From positions 744,001 to 808,000 of the forward strand of contig OZ252150.1 of the NCBI GenBank assembly GCA_965248775.1: a DNA stretch of 64,000 bases. Reading direction: 5' to 3'. Under the pieces are notes generated by a model. That model did not search any database. It was not told the origin of the DNA and saw nothing but the letters and a program-made list of their open reading frames with translations. The translations under genes and the position numbers were made by a program. Positions within the stretch are counted from its first letter, which is position 1, and every line of letters starts with the position of its first letter. This document shows, piece by piece, positions 42,215-51,782 of the stretch. This DNA is from JBHHUI01 sp965248775. Lineage in GTDB: Bacteria; Chloroflexota; Anaerolineae; Anaerolineales; JBHHUI01.

Positions 42215-43894
42215 ATGTGGATGGTTCGTCGGGTTGAGCCATTCTTCCTCGCCTTGGCGGCAATCGGCGTTCCACTGGCAATGGACACCGGAACCTATTT
42301 GGCCTTCACGCTGCCCAAATTGCTGATACTAGCCATAGTTGTGCTTGGCATGACACTGGTTGTTCTAGCGCGTAGCGCTGTCGACCCACCGTATCAAAAA
42401 CCCGCAAAAACTATTCGGGCGCGAACGGTTGCGCTTCTGCTATTTGGTACTTGGCTTATCTGGCAATTCCTTGCATGGCGAAGTTCTGTTTCCAATTCCC
42501 GCAGCTGGAACGGTGCGTATGAATGGCGCAACGGACTCGCAACGACTCTGCTCTTGGTTGCTCTCGCCGGACTGGTTGTTTTGCTCTGCTCGAGTAAAAG
42601 CAGTTTTCAATATTTGCAACGCGCACTGGTCATCGGCAGCGTCCCCGTTCTCATTTACGCGCTCTTACAAGCGGTTGGGCTTGACCCTATTCGCTGGGAT
42701 ATAAATTTCCGGCCGGTCTTTTCTACATTTGGTAATTCGCCGAAATTGGCCGGTTATCTCGCGATGATAGCGCCATTAACTCTGGTGCAGGCGTATTTAC
42801 GGCCCGAACGACGAGACGGATTTCTTGTCCTCTTTGCTGTGCAGCTTTTCACCGTATTGATTACCGGTGCGCGGGGCGGCTTACTCGCAATGTTGATTGG
42901 AGCGGGGGTCTTTGCAGGTGCTTATCGGGCCTATCGTTCTAGTTCAGATTGGCGTCACATTCAATTCGCTATCGCTGGATTGATGGGTCTCTCACTTGTC
43001 GTCGTTGTCACACTCTGGCTTGGAGGAAACTCGCTCGAAGCACGACTGCAGCGGATTGAGACGGTTGTTTACCCCCCCCGCGAGACCATTCTCCCACGAA
43101 TCCAGGTTTGGGGCAGTGCGTTGGATGTTTCTCTGCTGCAACCGATTTTGGGCTTCGGCCCCGCGACCTTCGACTTGGCCTTCTACGCAACTAATAACGG
43201 TGCTGAGAACGCAGCACTGCAAAATGGCTACTGGGATCGTGCCCACAATTGGTGGCTTGAGCAGGCAATTGAAGTCGGCTGGCCAGGCGCGTTTCTCTTC
43301 GCGGCTGCATTATTTGCGACACTTTCGACCGCAATCAACGTTTCGAATCGCAACACTTCAGAATCTACTCTTCTATTCGTCGGTGCTCCCGCTGGAATAG
43401 TTGCCGGTTTAGTAGATCGACAATTCAATCCCGGCACACTGGATACAGATATTATCTTCTGGATGTTGATCGGTTTAGCACTAGCTACTGTAAGTGTTGA
43501 GCCCATAGAAATTAAGCGAACGGATCGAAGTGATTGGTTCAAAATATCGGTTGGGATCATTACCGCGCTATTTGCGGCCTACTCTGTTTTGAGTAGTTGG
43601 AACGCACTCGAAGCAGACCGTATCTATTTCCACGGCTTATCTGCCGCCGGAGCATCTGATTTTCAATCAGCCGCGAAATCATTCGAAGCCGCTGCGGATA
43701 TGTATCCCCCGCAACGAGTTGAATACCTGCGGGCGCTGGCAGCTACACATTGGAGCGCCGCTCGTAGTCAAAACGATGCCGGAGCGCTTGCCGTAACCCA
43801 GACCCTGGCTCAGGGCGCGCTGGCATTGGAGCCACTTGATATTCGCCTGCAAGGTCTTGTTGAGCGCCTAACGGCAGCCAATGGTGAAACTTGA
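42215..43894 (+). CDS. O-antigen ligase/Wzy-type membrane protein
   Basis: 559 residues from the ATG at 42215, with GAGGG 8 bases upstream (an in-frame TTG lies at 42200). Ten or more membrane segments. The Wzy_C/O-antigen ligase region has ITGARGGLLAMLIGAG and PRIQVWGSALDV with LGFGPATFD and RAHNWWLEQAIEVG, all typical. The C-terminal 120 residues look TPR-like. It probably polymerises or ligates a surface glycan. The stop lies 2 bases from the stop of the convergent FHA gene. Confidence 0.85.
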   Translation: MWMVRRVEPFFLALAAIGVPLAMDTGTYLAFTLPKLLILAIVVLGMTLVVLARSAVDPPYQKPAKTIRARTVALLLFGTWLIWQFLAWRSSVSNSRSWNGAYEWRNGLATTLLLVALAGLVVLLCSSKSSFQYLQRALVIGSVPVLIYALLQAVGLDPIRWDINFRPVFSTFGNSPKLAGYLAMIAPLTLVQAYLRPERRDGFLVLFAVQLFTVLITGARGGLLAMLIGAGVFAGAYRAYRSSSDWRHIQFAIAGLMGLSLVVVVTLWLGGNSLEARLQRIETVVYPPRETILPRIQVWGSALDVSLLQPILGFGPATFDLAFYATNNGAENAALQNGYWDRAHNWWLEQAIEVGWPGAFLFAAALFATLSTAINVSNRNTSESTLLFVGAPAGIVAGLVDRQFNPGTLDTDIIFWMLIGLALATVSVEPIEIKRTDRSDWFKISVGIITALFAAYSVLSSWNALEADRIYFHGLSAAGASDFQSAAKSFEAAADMYPPQRVEYLRALAATHWSAARSQNDAGALAVTQTLAQGALALEPLDIRLQGLVERLTAANGET

Positions 43895-43896
43895 TT

Positions 43897-44586
43897 TTAA
43901 TCTATACGAAATAGGAAATTCGAGACGCCGATCTGGATCACGTCTCCGTCGTTGAGCGGAAGCGCGGCCTCGACGGATTTTCCGTTCACTTTGGTTCCAG
44001 TCTCGCTTCCGAGGTCGGCTAATACGAAGCCGTTATCGCTCATCATGATAAATACGTGTGGAGCAGATGTTGTTGGGTCATTCAGGGCAAGAGTGAAGTG
44101 CGAATCACCTTCGTCACGCCCAATGATATTCATTTCATTGGATAGACTCACCTGCACTCCCTCGTGCGGACCAGAAGTCGCTATCAGATATGGATGTAAG
44201 ACTTTCTGGAGAACGACTGTGTCTATGGCATGCTCCGTCAGATTATCACCCACCGCGAAGAACGAAACTTTGAAATCGCCAAACTCGAGCAAATCGCCTG
44301 GTAAGAGTCTCTTGGATTTCTTTATACGTTTGCCGTTCACCTGGGTCCCGTTGGTGCTACCGAGATCGCGAAGAACAAAGCGGTTTTTGCGCCAGGATAG
44401 CACGGCGTGCCGGCGGGAAACCCGTAAGCTTGGGAGCGCGATGCCGTCAGCCTCTGCATCCCGTCCAAAGATGACAAGATCGCCCTGACGCAGATTGCGT
44501 TCAAGTTTCCTTCCCTGTTCGTCGCGCCAACGTAGGACTGCGACGATCTCAAGCGGATCTTCAGACGGGAGAGAGGGTTGTGTCAT
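43897..44586 (-). CDS. double FHA-domain protein
   Basis: 229 residues. Two forkhead-associated phosphothreonine-binding domains: first with VIFGRDAEADGIALPSLRVSRRHAVLSW and DLGSTNGTQVNGK, second with IIGRDEGDSHFTL and DLGSETGTKVNGKSV. No enzymatic domain. It recognises phosphothreonine in a partner, often a Ser/Thr kinase target, but no such kinase is in this window. Convergent with the O-antigen ligase. Confidence 0.92.
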   Translation of the reverse strand: MTQPSLPSEDPLEIVAVLRWRDEQGRKLERNLRQGDLVIFGRDAEADGIALPSLRVSRRHAVLSWRKNRFVLRDLGSTNGTQVNGKRIKKSKRLLPGDLLEFGDFKVSFFAVGDNLTEHAIDTVVLQKVLHPYLIATSGPHEGVQVSLSNEMNIIGRDEGDSHFTLALNDPTTSAPHVFIMMSDNGFVLADLGSETGTKVNGKSVEAALPLNDGDVIQIGVSNFLFRID

Positions 44587-44965
44587 TCAAAAGTCTCCAG
44601 GCCCGAACGCGTCAAACCGTCGTCTCACTGTAACATTTGATCATGATTAAATGATACTACGCTCCAGTTTTTCCGCAATCTTATTTGGCATTTCAGTTTT
44701 GGAGATGATTGTAGCATGGGAGACGCCACACCCTCCCCGTGCTCTCCCCGAGTGCATAAACTCGGGCGGGGAGGGGTGTCGTCATTCGCTGTACAGGACC
44801 CTGGTATGCAGGCATCCTGCGATGCATAGTTAAATCATGCGTCAAGGTTCGGAAAATTCTATTGGTATATCGTCATAACTCTGTTAGAAATCGGTTTCAA
44901 TATTTAGAGTAACCGCATATACAGGTACAGATGATAAATTTCTGGCAGATATGATATTCTTCGAA
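44587..44965. other. 379-base stretch without a gene, holding a large imperfect hairpin
   Basis: No credible coding sequence. A GC-rich hairpin lies at about 44725-44782 (ACACCCTCCCCG ... CGGGGAGGGGTGT, with an inner CCCGAG/CTCGGG arm), followed by a smaller one around TATGCAGG...CCTGCGATGCATA (44805-44830). No T-run follows either, so terminators are uncertain. The rest is A/T-rich and shows nothing I can name. Confidence 0.5.
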
Positions 44966-46439
44966 CTAATTTACGGTGAGACGAGAAATGCCTCCATCCA
45001 GATCAAGAACATATATCTCGCCTGCTTCGTCTTCGCCAAAGGATGTGATGCGCAAATTGGAATCGATGAGTAGACTGCGGTGAAATGCATCCCCGGCGGC
45101 ATTGAAACGCATGCCCCAGATTTCGCCGGTACAGCGATCCCCGAAGAGATATGACCCGGTAAGGCTCGGAAATGACTGCCCGCGATAAACATAGCCGCCG
45201 ATAATTGCGCAACGCTCCTCTTCGTGCCAGTAGCGCCACAAGGGTACGCTGAGACCGGAAACATTTTCGCAGGGACGACCGAGGTAGCAAGAGTCGCCTT
45301 CCATCAAGGCCCAGCCATAGTTGACCTCGGCGCCCTTGAATACTTCCTGAAAGTTAACTTCTTCGTGGTTGAATTCCCCGATATTCGTAATCCAGAGATC
45401 CCCCCGGGCCCGGTCGAAGGTGATGCGCCGAGGGTTACGCAGGCCCATTGCCCACACCTCCGGGAAGGATCCATCGGAGCGAGTCAGATGCGGGTTGTCC
45501 TGTGGGATTGCGTATTCTGCATCAGCATCAACATCTATACGCAGGATTTTTCCTTGAAGTGCATCACGACGTTGTGAATAGAAAGCCGCCACCATCGCCG
45601 GATCCTAACCACAGGTAGCCGTCGAATGGGCTAAAGGCCATCCCACCACCATTGTGAGTTCCATCCAATTGGGGGATGCTGATGATAAGTTTATTCGAAT
45701 TTAGCTCTGCCACATTCGGATCATCGGAGACCGAATAGCGTTCCACAACGGTAATCAAATCGGGAGTCACATACTGTACGAATACATAGCCGTTCTCGGC
45801 GTACTCGGGATGGAAAGCAAAGTTCAGGAATCCCTGCTCATCCTCTGGGTTGATTACACGAGATGAAACATCCAAATATGGAATACTCAATAGTACTCAG
45901 TTTTGGAGGACAAATATGCGACCATCCTGACTTGCGACGAAAAGTCTGTCGGAGCCATCCGCAGCATGCGTGATCGCAACCGGCATCGGCGCGCTGGATA
46001 CGATTTGTTGGAGAGAGTACGTCACACTTGTTGTATCAATTGGCCCAGTGACATCATTATTGCGGTTTACAACGGGATCATTTCCGGAAAACGCGGGAAC
46101 AATTGTCGGGGTTGGAAGTGGCGCTTCCGGGGAAGGAGTGGATTCCACTTGAACAATGCTCTCAACAGGCGTCGCAGCGAGAGGAGCCGTTGCCCCAACG
46201 GCATCTGAGGCACCTGTGATCGAAGGCGCAGCCGAAGCAATAACTTCGAGCACTGCTGCAGGTGTGACAGTTGCATGTGTTACCCGGATGGATATCGAAG
46301 TTGAGCCAGAAATGCCGGCCTCTTCGGTTGGAATCTCGAGCGCAGATTGAGCGGCGGAAGAGTCTGGCAAACAGCTCGAAAATACGAGGCCCAAACCAAT
46401 CGCCAGGGAACTGACGAATAAAGTGCGACTATGGCGCAT
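44966..46439 (-). pseudogene. PQQ/sorbosone-type sugar dehydrogenase gene with TGA and frameshift
   Basis: ATG at 46439 (overlapping the previous gene) gives a lipoprotein signal (VFSSC) and a long Pro/Thr/Ala/Ser region, then the glucose/sorbosone dehydrogenase beta-propeller. Codon 181 is TGA (45899-45897); the protein would read LQN-stop-VLLSIPYLDVSSRV, where homologues have a Gly (GGA to TGA is one change). The frame stays open to GSGDGGG, and around 45580-45595 shifts by one base; the other frame carries on as FYSQRRDALQGKILRIDV to the end at 44966 (IGEFNHEEVNFQEV, ENVSGLSVPLWRY, SYLFGDRCTGEIW). The intact relative is the gene immediately before it. Confidence 0.8.
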
Positions 46440-47589
46440 AGACGATCCGGTAAATGATTCCACCTTTATCATCGCTCACGTACAGCGCGCCATCCGGACC
46501 CACCGCGAGACCAACCGGCCGCCCCGTAACTTCTTCTGTAGATTCATCCAACCAACCGGTGGCAAAGTCTTCCACTGGTCCAGTGGCGGCGCTGCCGTTC
46601 AACGACAATCGAACAACGTTATAACCGGTCGGGATGCTGCGGTTCCAAGAGCCGTGGAAGGCGATGAACAGGTCGCCCCAATATTCCTCCGGGAAGTTTG
46701 TTCCGGTGTAGAACGCCAGGCCAAGTGGTGCTGAATGCGCCTGCATTTCGGTAACCGGAGCAGCGACATCCGCGCAAGACCCTTCAAAACCGAATTGCGG
46801 GTCTTCAAACCAGCCATTGTGGCAGCGCGGCCAGCCATAGTCTGCACCATCCTCGACAATGTAGACTGTTTCGGGAGGTAGATCATCGCCCATCAAATCG
46901 CGACCATTATTTGTGGCCCACAACTCGCCGGAGGTGGGATGGCTGGCCAGCCCGACGGCATTTCGTAAACCGGACGCGAAAATACGTTCGCCTGTGGCAC
47001 TCGACCCATCATAAATCACAATTGCAGCTCGGCGTGGATCTTCTTCTTCACATACATTGCAACTTGATCCGACAGATACGACCATGCGACCGTCTGGCAG
47101 GAATTCAACCGTACGCGTGCTATGACCCCCGCTAGGGTAATTGCCGATCAATCGGTCTACGGAGTCGGCAACTCCATCAGCATCAGTATCTGCGAGCCGT
47201 ATCACGCCATTGGGAACACCGGCGAACCAGGCTTCTTCGTGATAGACGATGCTGTGTACGCGCGGAACCTCATTGGCAAATATGCGGATCCCATCTGCCA
47301 TACCGTCTTCATTCGCGTCCGGCAGTGCTACGATGCGATTGTTACCCCGATCCGCCACATGCAGGATCCCCGCTGAATCGAAAGCCAGGAAACGCGGTCC
47401 ATCGAGACCCTCGGCGAAAATGGTGGCGTGGAATCCCGGTGGAAGTTGGATCTCTGCCCGCTGGCCTGCGCCAATCATGCCGGCGAAGTCCACATTGCGG
47501 TTAATTGCGCTCAGAGCGATCGCGCCGCCAACTGCAAGGAGTAGCACAACAACGATCCCGCCGAGTTGAAATTTTCTCCGTTTCTGCAT
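46429..47589 (-). CDS. PQQ-dependent sugar (sorbosone/glucose) dehydrogenase-like protein
   Basis: 386 residues from the ATG at 47589. One N-terminal membrane helix (about 10-30), then a six-bladed propeller: GFHATIFAEGLDGPRFLAF, HVADRGNNRIVALPD, GHSTRTVEFLPDGRMVVSVGSSCNVCEE, ASGLRNAVGLASHPTSGELWATNNGRD, GADYGWPRCHNGW, FIAFHGSWNR and GRPVGLAVGPDGALYVSDD. Cysteines in NVCEE and PRCHNG are conserved in the subfamily. Periplasmic or surface-anchored; oxidises a sugar or sugar derivative, with PQQ cofactor in characterised members. Five bases after the VOC-GrpB gene. Confidence 0.85.
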   Translation of the reverse strand: MQKRRKFQLGGIVVVLLLAVGGAIALSAINRNVDFAGMIGAGQRAEIQLPPGFHATIFAEGLDGPRFLAFDSAGILHVADRGNNRIVALPDANEDGMADGIRIFANEVPRVHSIVYHEEAWFAGVPNGVIRLADTDADGVADSVDRLIGNYPSGGHSTRTVEFLPDGRMVVSVGSSCNVCEEEDPRRAAIVIYDGSSATGERIFASGLRNAVGLASHPTSGELWATNNGRDLMGDDLPPETVYIVEDGADYGWPRCHNGWFEDPQFGFEGSCADVAAPVTEMQAHSAPLGLAFYTGTNFPEEYWGDLFIAFHGSWNRSIPTGYNVVRLSLNGSAATGPVEDFATGWLDESTEEVTGRPVGLAVGPDGALYVSDDKGGIIYRIVYAP

Positions 47590-47594
47590 GCTGA

Positions 47595-48500
47595 TTACGA
47601 ACCTTTCTTCCGTGCCCATTGCTGGGCTTTACGTTCAACCCGGCGGATAAAGTCGCCTTTCGCAATCGTATAGCCATGTCGATCAGTACCAAAGGATTCA
47701 GCGAGGGTGCGTTTGAGTTTCGAATACTCAACGGACACCTTTGGATGAGCGCGCAAGTAATCGCAGAATTCGATATGGCGTTGCCAGAATGCGCCTGGTT
47801 CGGTGACCATATGCAGCTGGTGTGTCGTCGAGCCGTTCGCTGCCGTCCTCCGGAAATATCGCCTCTCCGGCATTGTGCCTTCAAATTCTGGGACGTAGAT
47901 ATAACCGAGTTTCTCAATCGGTGCGATACATTCTTCCGCATCGTCCAGAGTCCGTACTCCTACCATCAAATCGATCACGGGTTTCGCCGCCAGCCCCGGA
48001 ATAGACGTGCTGCCAATATGTTCGATGCTGGTTACTATCTCTCCGATTGCCCCTTCAAGAAGCTCCTTCTCTTCTTCAAATTGAGCGGGCCAACTATCGT
48101 CGTAATCTGAGATAACAACCGGGTTGCCTTCCGCCGGAGTGAGAAAGCGTTGGATTTCAATCAGGTAGCCGTTCGGATCGCGGAAGAATAAATGATAGAT
48201 ATTGTATTGCGAATTCCGTGAAGGAGCCTCCTCAATAGTGACGTTGTGCTCCAGCAAAAGTTCATGCCAAGAGTCCACATCTTCAACAACGAGTGTGAAT
48301 ATAAGTCCGCGACCGGTCTCGGGTACTTCATCACGCTGACCGAAGCCTATGTACGCCCCCACAGCAACCTGAAAAATTAGGCAACTTCCCTGATCGCGAG
48401 TCTCGCGTAGGCCGAGGACATGCGAATAAAACTCCCGTGTCTGCATTAGATCACGGGTCGCCAGAAAAGTGATCTGGTGATCGATGGAAGGATGACTCAT
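47595..48500 (-). CDS. VOC (glyoxalase-fold) domain fused to GrpB domain
   Basis: 301 residues from the ATG at 48500. Residues about 5-120 are a VOC metalloenzyme fold (TREFYSHVLGLRETRDQG, FTLVVEDVDSWHELL, FFRDPNGYLIEIQRF). Residues about 130-300 are a GrpB/nucleotidyltransferase-fold domain (HIGSTSIPGLAAKPVIDLMVGV). Each family is common; the fusion is unusual. Function unknown. It lies 31 bases after the enoyl-CoA hydratase stop and is probably co-transcribed with the dehydrogenases. Confidence 0.8.
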   Translation of the reverse strand: MSHPSIDHQITFLATRDLMQTREFYSHVLGLRETRDQGSCLIFQVAVGAYIGFGQRDEVPETGRGLIFTLVVEDVDSWHELLLEHNVTIEEAPSRNSQYNIYHLFFRDPNGYLIEIQRFLTPAEGNPVVISDYDDSWPAQFEEEKELLEGAIGEIVTSIEHIGSTSIPGLAAKPVIDLMVGVRTLDDAEECIAPIEKLGYIYVPEFEGTMPERRYFRRTAANGSTTHQLHMVTEPGAFWQRHIEFCDYLRAHPKVSVEYSKLKRTLAESFGTDRHGYTIAKGDFIRRVERKAQQWARKKGS

Positions 48501-48531
48501 GTGCACCACCAGAACTTAGAGGCGGAAGGCG

Positions 48532-49323
48532 TCATTTTCCTTTCCAGGTCGGCTGTTGTTTCAGGAGCATTGCCTGCGCACCGGCTTCAAAATCTTCGGT
48601 TTGGATTAATTCCGCCTGGGCGAACGCTTCCAATTGTAGACCGCGATCAATGTCAGAGATCCCGTCGATGACCCGTTTCGCGTAGCGGACAGCAATCGGT
48701 GCGGCCAGCGCGATTTCATCGGCCAGCGCTGCACCACGACTGTCGAGTTCCTCTGCTGCCACAATAGAATTTACCACACCCCATTCGGCAGCGTTCTCCA
48801 ATTCCAGATTTCGTCCGGTCAGGATATATTCCTTGGCGCGCGCGCGTCCAATCAAGCGAGTCAGTCGAGTTGTTCCGCCGACATCGGGGATCAATCCGAC
48901 GCGAGTTTCAGGTAAGCCAAGTAGGGTATTTTGTGCGGCAATGCGGATATCACATGCAAGCGCTAGTTCGAAGCCTAGGCCGAGAGAGAAGCCGTGCAGT
49001 AATGCAATCGTCGGAATGCTCGATCGTTCGTACTTGTTCAACACGGCCTGCATTGCATGGGTGATGGGCAACAGGTCCTCGCGCCAGTTCGGCCCGAAGT
49101 GTTCGGCAAAACCCGAAAACGCCCTGAGATCGATACCGGCCGAGAAGCCAGAGCCGGCGCCTTTCAGAAGAACAGCGCGAACACCGGGTGCGTGCCCGAC
49201 GGCATCAATCGCAGTTTCAAGAGCAAGCATCACCTCCCAATTGATGGCATTGCGTTTCTCAGGGCGGTTGATTGTAATTTCGTAGATGTGGTCGCGCTGC
49301 TGTGTGAGAACGAGTTCAGACAT
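48532..49323 (-). CDS. enoyl-CoA hydratase/isomerase family protein
   Basis: 263 residues. Crotonase signature: INRPEKRNAIN, GAGSGFSAGIDLRAF (oxyanion hole), LLHGFSLGLGFELALACDIR (second oxyanion peptide), and the catalytic region GLPETRVGLIPDVGGTTRLTRL with Glu and Asp. It hydrates or isomerises enoyl-CoA in fatty acid beta-oxidation. Substrate chain not predictable. Confidence 0.9.
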   Translation of the reverse strand: MSELVLTQQRDHIYEITINRPEKRNAINWEVMLALETAIDAVGHAPGVRAVLLKGAGSGFSAGIDLRAFSGFAEHFGPNWREDLLPITHAMQAVLNKYERSSIPTIALLHGFSLGLGFELALACDIRIAAQNTLLGLPETRVGLIPDVGGTTRLTRLIGRARAKEYILTGRNLELENAAEWGVVNSIVAAEELDSRGAALADEIALAAPIAVRYAKRVIDGISDIDRGLQLEAFAQAELIQTEDFEAGAQAMLLKQQPTWKGK

Positions 49324-49477
49324 AACTGCTCCTCGGAAATGTAGACGAAAACGAAATGCGGTGCTGCAAGCATCACCTATAGAATTTTACAACAGGGTGT
49401 GTGCTACCACAGCATATCTACCCTGGAATGGGTATAATTCGATCGAACTTAGCGAAATATGAAGGAGGAACTGTCGA

Positions 49478-50047
49478 ATGGAAACACATAGCAATGGGGA
49501 TCAACAATCCTACTCCGAGAATGAGGCAACTCTTGCTGGGGGATGCTTTTGGTGTTTGGAAGCGGTCTACGTAGAGTTACGGGGCATTGAGCAAGTAGTG
49601 TCTGGCTACGCTGGTGGGCATGTAGAAAACCCATCCTACCGAGAAGTTTGTAATGAGACGACCGGGCACGCAGAGGTGGTGAAAATTAGATTTGATCCGC
49701 AACAGGTGACGTTTCGGGAAATTCTGGAAGTCTTCTTCACAATCCACGATCCGACGACTCTCAATCGGCAAGGGAACGATGTCGGCACCCAGTACCGCTC
49801 TGCTATTTATTACCACAATGAGGAACAGAAGTTGATTGCCGAGGAAGTTATCGCTGCGCTGGAAGCTGAGAACCTGTGGGGTGGTGCCTTCACAACGGAA
49901 GTAGCTCCACTTGATAAATTTTATCGGGCTGAGGATTACCATCAGGATTATTTCGCTCAGAATGGCAGTGCGCCCTATTGTCAATTCGTGATAGTTCCCA
50001 AAGTCGCCAAGTTTCGAAAGGAATACTTGGAGAAATTAAAAGTCTAA
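49478..50047 (+). CDS. msrA: peptide-methionine (S)-S-oxide reductase
   Basis: 189 residues from the ATG at 49478, behind GAAGGAGGA. Catalytic C23 in GGCFWCLEAVY; then GYAGGHVENPSYREVC, TGHAEVVKIRFDP and FFTIHDPTTLNRQGNDVGTQYRSAIY. Reduces methionine-S-sulfoxide in proteins, cytoplasmic. The partner MsrB is at 28415. The membrane glycosyltransferase starts 13 bases later. Confidence 0.95.
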   Translation: METHSNGDQQSYSENEATLAGGCFWCLEAVYVELRGIEQVVSGYAGGHVENPSYREVCNETTGHAEVVKIRFDPQQVTFREILEVFFTIHDPTTLNRQGNDVGTQYRSAIYYHNEEQKLIAEEVIAALEAENLWGGAFTTEVAPLDKFYRAEDYHQDYFAQNGSAPYCQFVIVPKVAKFRKEYLEKLKV

Positions 50048-50060
50048 ACGGATTCTTTGA

Positions 50061-51782
50061 GTGAAGGCAGATCGTTGGATGCCCGGCATAGCTTTGTTGG
50101 GCATCATTCTTTTGGGGGGCGCGCTGCGGTTCCTCGACTTTACACTCCTGCCAATGGGCCTTTCTTATGACGAGGGCCTAGAAGCCTACGACGCGCTAAA
50201 AATAATAGACGGAAATAGACCTCTCTTCCTCGGTTCACCCGACCCGCGCGAACCACTTTACGCTTACCTTGCTTCGATCTCCATTTCCGTTTTCGGTCGT
50301 ACACCTGCAGCCACGCGGCTGCCTGCGGCGTTAGCAAGTACAGGCACTCTTCTCGGGATCTATCTGATTTCGAATTCCCTGTATGGGAAACGGGTTGGGA
50401 TGCTTGCTACTCTCTTCGCTGCGTTTTCTACACCGATGATCGTAATCAGTCGTTTCGGCGTGCCACAAGTGCTCTTTCCTCTTGTACTTAGTCTTGCTGT
50501 ATGGGCAGGGTTGCGGGCTTGGAAGGGCAGCTCCCTCTATTATTGGCCATTATCAGGCGCACTGCTCGGGCTCGCTTTTTACACATATTCTCCCGTACGG
50601 GCTGTCGCACTCATCGTTCCGCTTCTTGCTGTAGGCAGTCTTCTTCTGATACGCACCCGCCGACTGCTGATCGGCTGGACGTTATTCATCCTCGCCTGGG
50701 GGCTGATCGCAGGACCGCTACTCATATACAATTGGGATGCGCAGGTGTTTTTCTATCCGAATTTTGGAATTCGGCTGGACAATTCGCTCCCGGAAAATTT
50801 CAATGCTTTTGTTGAGTCATTTTGGAATAGATATTACAACTACCGGCCGCGGGTCGGTGTGGTTTCGATTTTGGAACAGACGACAAGTATGCCGGAACTC
50901 ATCTCATTAATCAGGGTTCAAACAATTGCGGTCCTGCGAGGTTTCGTGATACCGGGAGCCGGTGACATGAACTACCGCAGTAATATCGCTGGCACACCGC
51001 TTCTAAACCCCTGGGCAGCGTTCCTCTTCATCGTTGGAGTGTTCGCTGGATTGCGCGCGCGTCGGCGAGCTGCATTGATATTTATCGGTCTATTACTTAT
51101 ATTTGGAGCGCTGCCGGCAATCCTATCAGATGTGCCGCCGCACTTTGGGCGCTCCGGCGGTGTCTGGGCAGTGCTTTTTGTACTACCTGCGCTCGGATTG
51201 CGAGAACTCTATGACTGGCTGCAGACGAGACGCAGCCGAATTTCTGCAACGATCATTGGAAGTGCATTTCTTGTCGGATCATTTCTACTGCCTTTAAATT
51301 CCATATGGGTGCAACATCATTTCGCACAGCCCGTTGTGCAGGCTTATTTTCATTGGCCGCGCACGGAGATGTCGGTCGCGATAAATCAATTCCTGGGTTC
51401 GGGGTGGATCGGATCGAGTGAGACGATACTGAGAGAGAGTACTTTCGAAGTACGTCAAGTGTGGGTAGATGAAAATCTTTGGGGAAACTGGCAGCAGCTT
51501 TACCTAACAGGCAGGCCGGATAATCTCATTCTCTATGATGCAAAGAGTCCACTGGTGGATGCTCAACTTTCCCGTGAAGTATTATTCGTGGTCGGGGAGG
51601 GCTCTGAAAGCCAAACCCTCGCAATGTTAGAGAGTGTGTATGATACTTCCATTAGTACTCCGGAATGGGCCTCTTCTGAATGGTTTGCCGATGTCCCCGT
51701 GGAGCGTCTACAGCGACTCGATTGGGAACAGGATGCATATATGTATATTTATGCCATGCGGAATGAGAGTATTGAACAATGA
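50061..51782 (+). CDS. GT39/ArnT-type membrane glycosyltransferase
   Basis: 573 residues from a GTG at 50061 (ATG 50079 is an alternative). About ten to twelve membrane segments. GT-C features: SYDEGLEAYDAL in the first loop with the conserved acidic residue, and DPREPLYAYLASISISVFG. The last 130 residues are a soluble extracytoplasmic domain. It would transfer a sugar from a polyprenyl phosphate; acceptor unknown. The rph gene starts inside its stop codon (51779). Confidence 0.8.
   Translation: MKADRWMPGIALLGIILLGGALRFLDFTLLPMGLSYDEGLEAYDALKIIDGNRPLFLGSPDPREPLYAYLASISISVFGRTPAATRLPAALASTGTLLGIYLISNSLYGKRVGMLATLFAAFSTPMIVISRFGVPQVLFPLVLSLAVWAGLRAWKGSSLYYWPLSGALLGLAFYTYSPVRAVALIVPLLAVGSLLLIRTRRLLIGWTLFILAWGLIAGPLLIYNWDAQVFFYPNFGIRLDNSLPENFNAFVESFWNRYYNYRPRVGVVSILEQTTSMPELISLIRVQTIAVLRGFVIPGAGDMNYRSNIAGTPLLNPWAAFLFIVGVFAGLRARRRAALIFIGLLLIFGALPAILSDVPPHFGRSGGVWAVLFVLPALGLRELYDWLQTRRSRISATIIGSAFLVGSFLLPLNSIWVQHHFAQPVVQAYFHWPRTEMSVAINQFLGSGWIGSSETILRESTFEVRQVWVDENLWGNWQQLYLTGRPDNLILYDAKSPLVDAQLSREVLFVVGEGSESQTLAMLESVYDTSISTPEWASSEWFADVPVERLQRLDWEQDAYMYIYAMRNESIEQ

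Noticed and set aside
48532..49323. Linking the enoyl-CoA hydratase, acyl-CoA synthetase and CoA-transferase into one degradative pathway.
   Set aside because: They are spread over 17 kb with unrelated genes in between and different strands, so there is no operon evidence.
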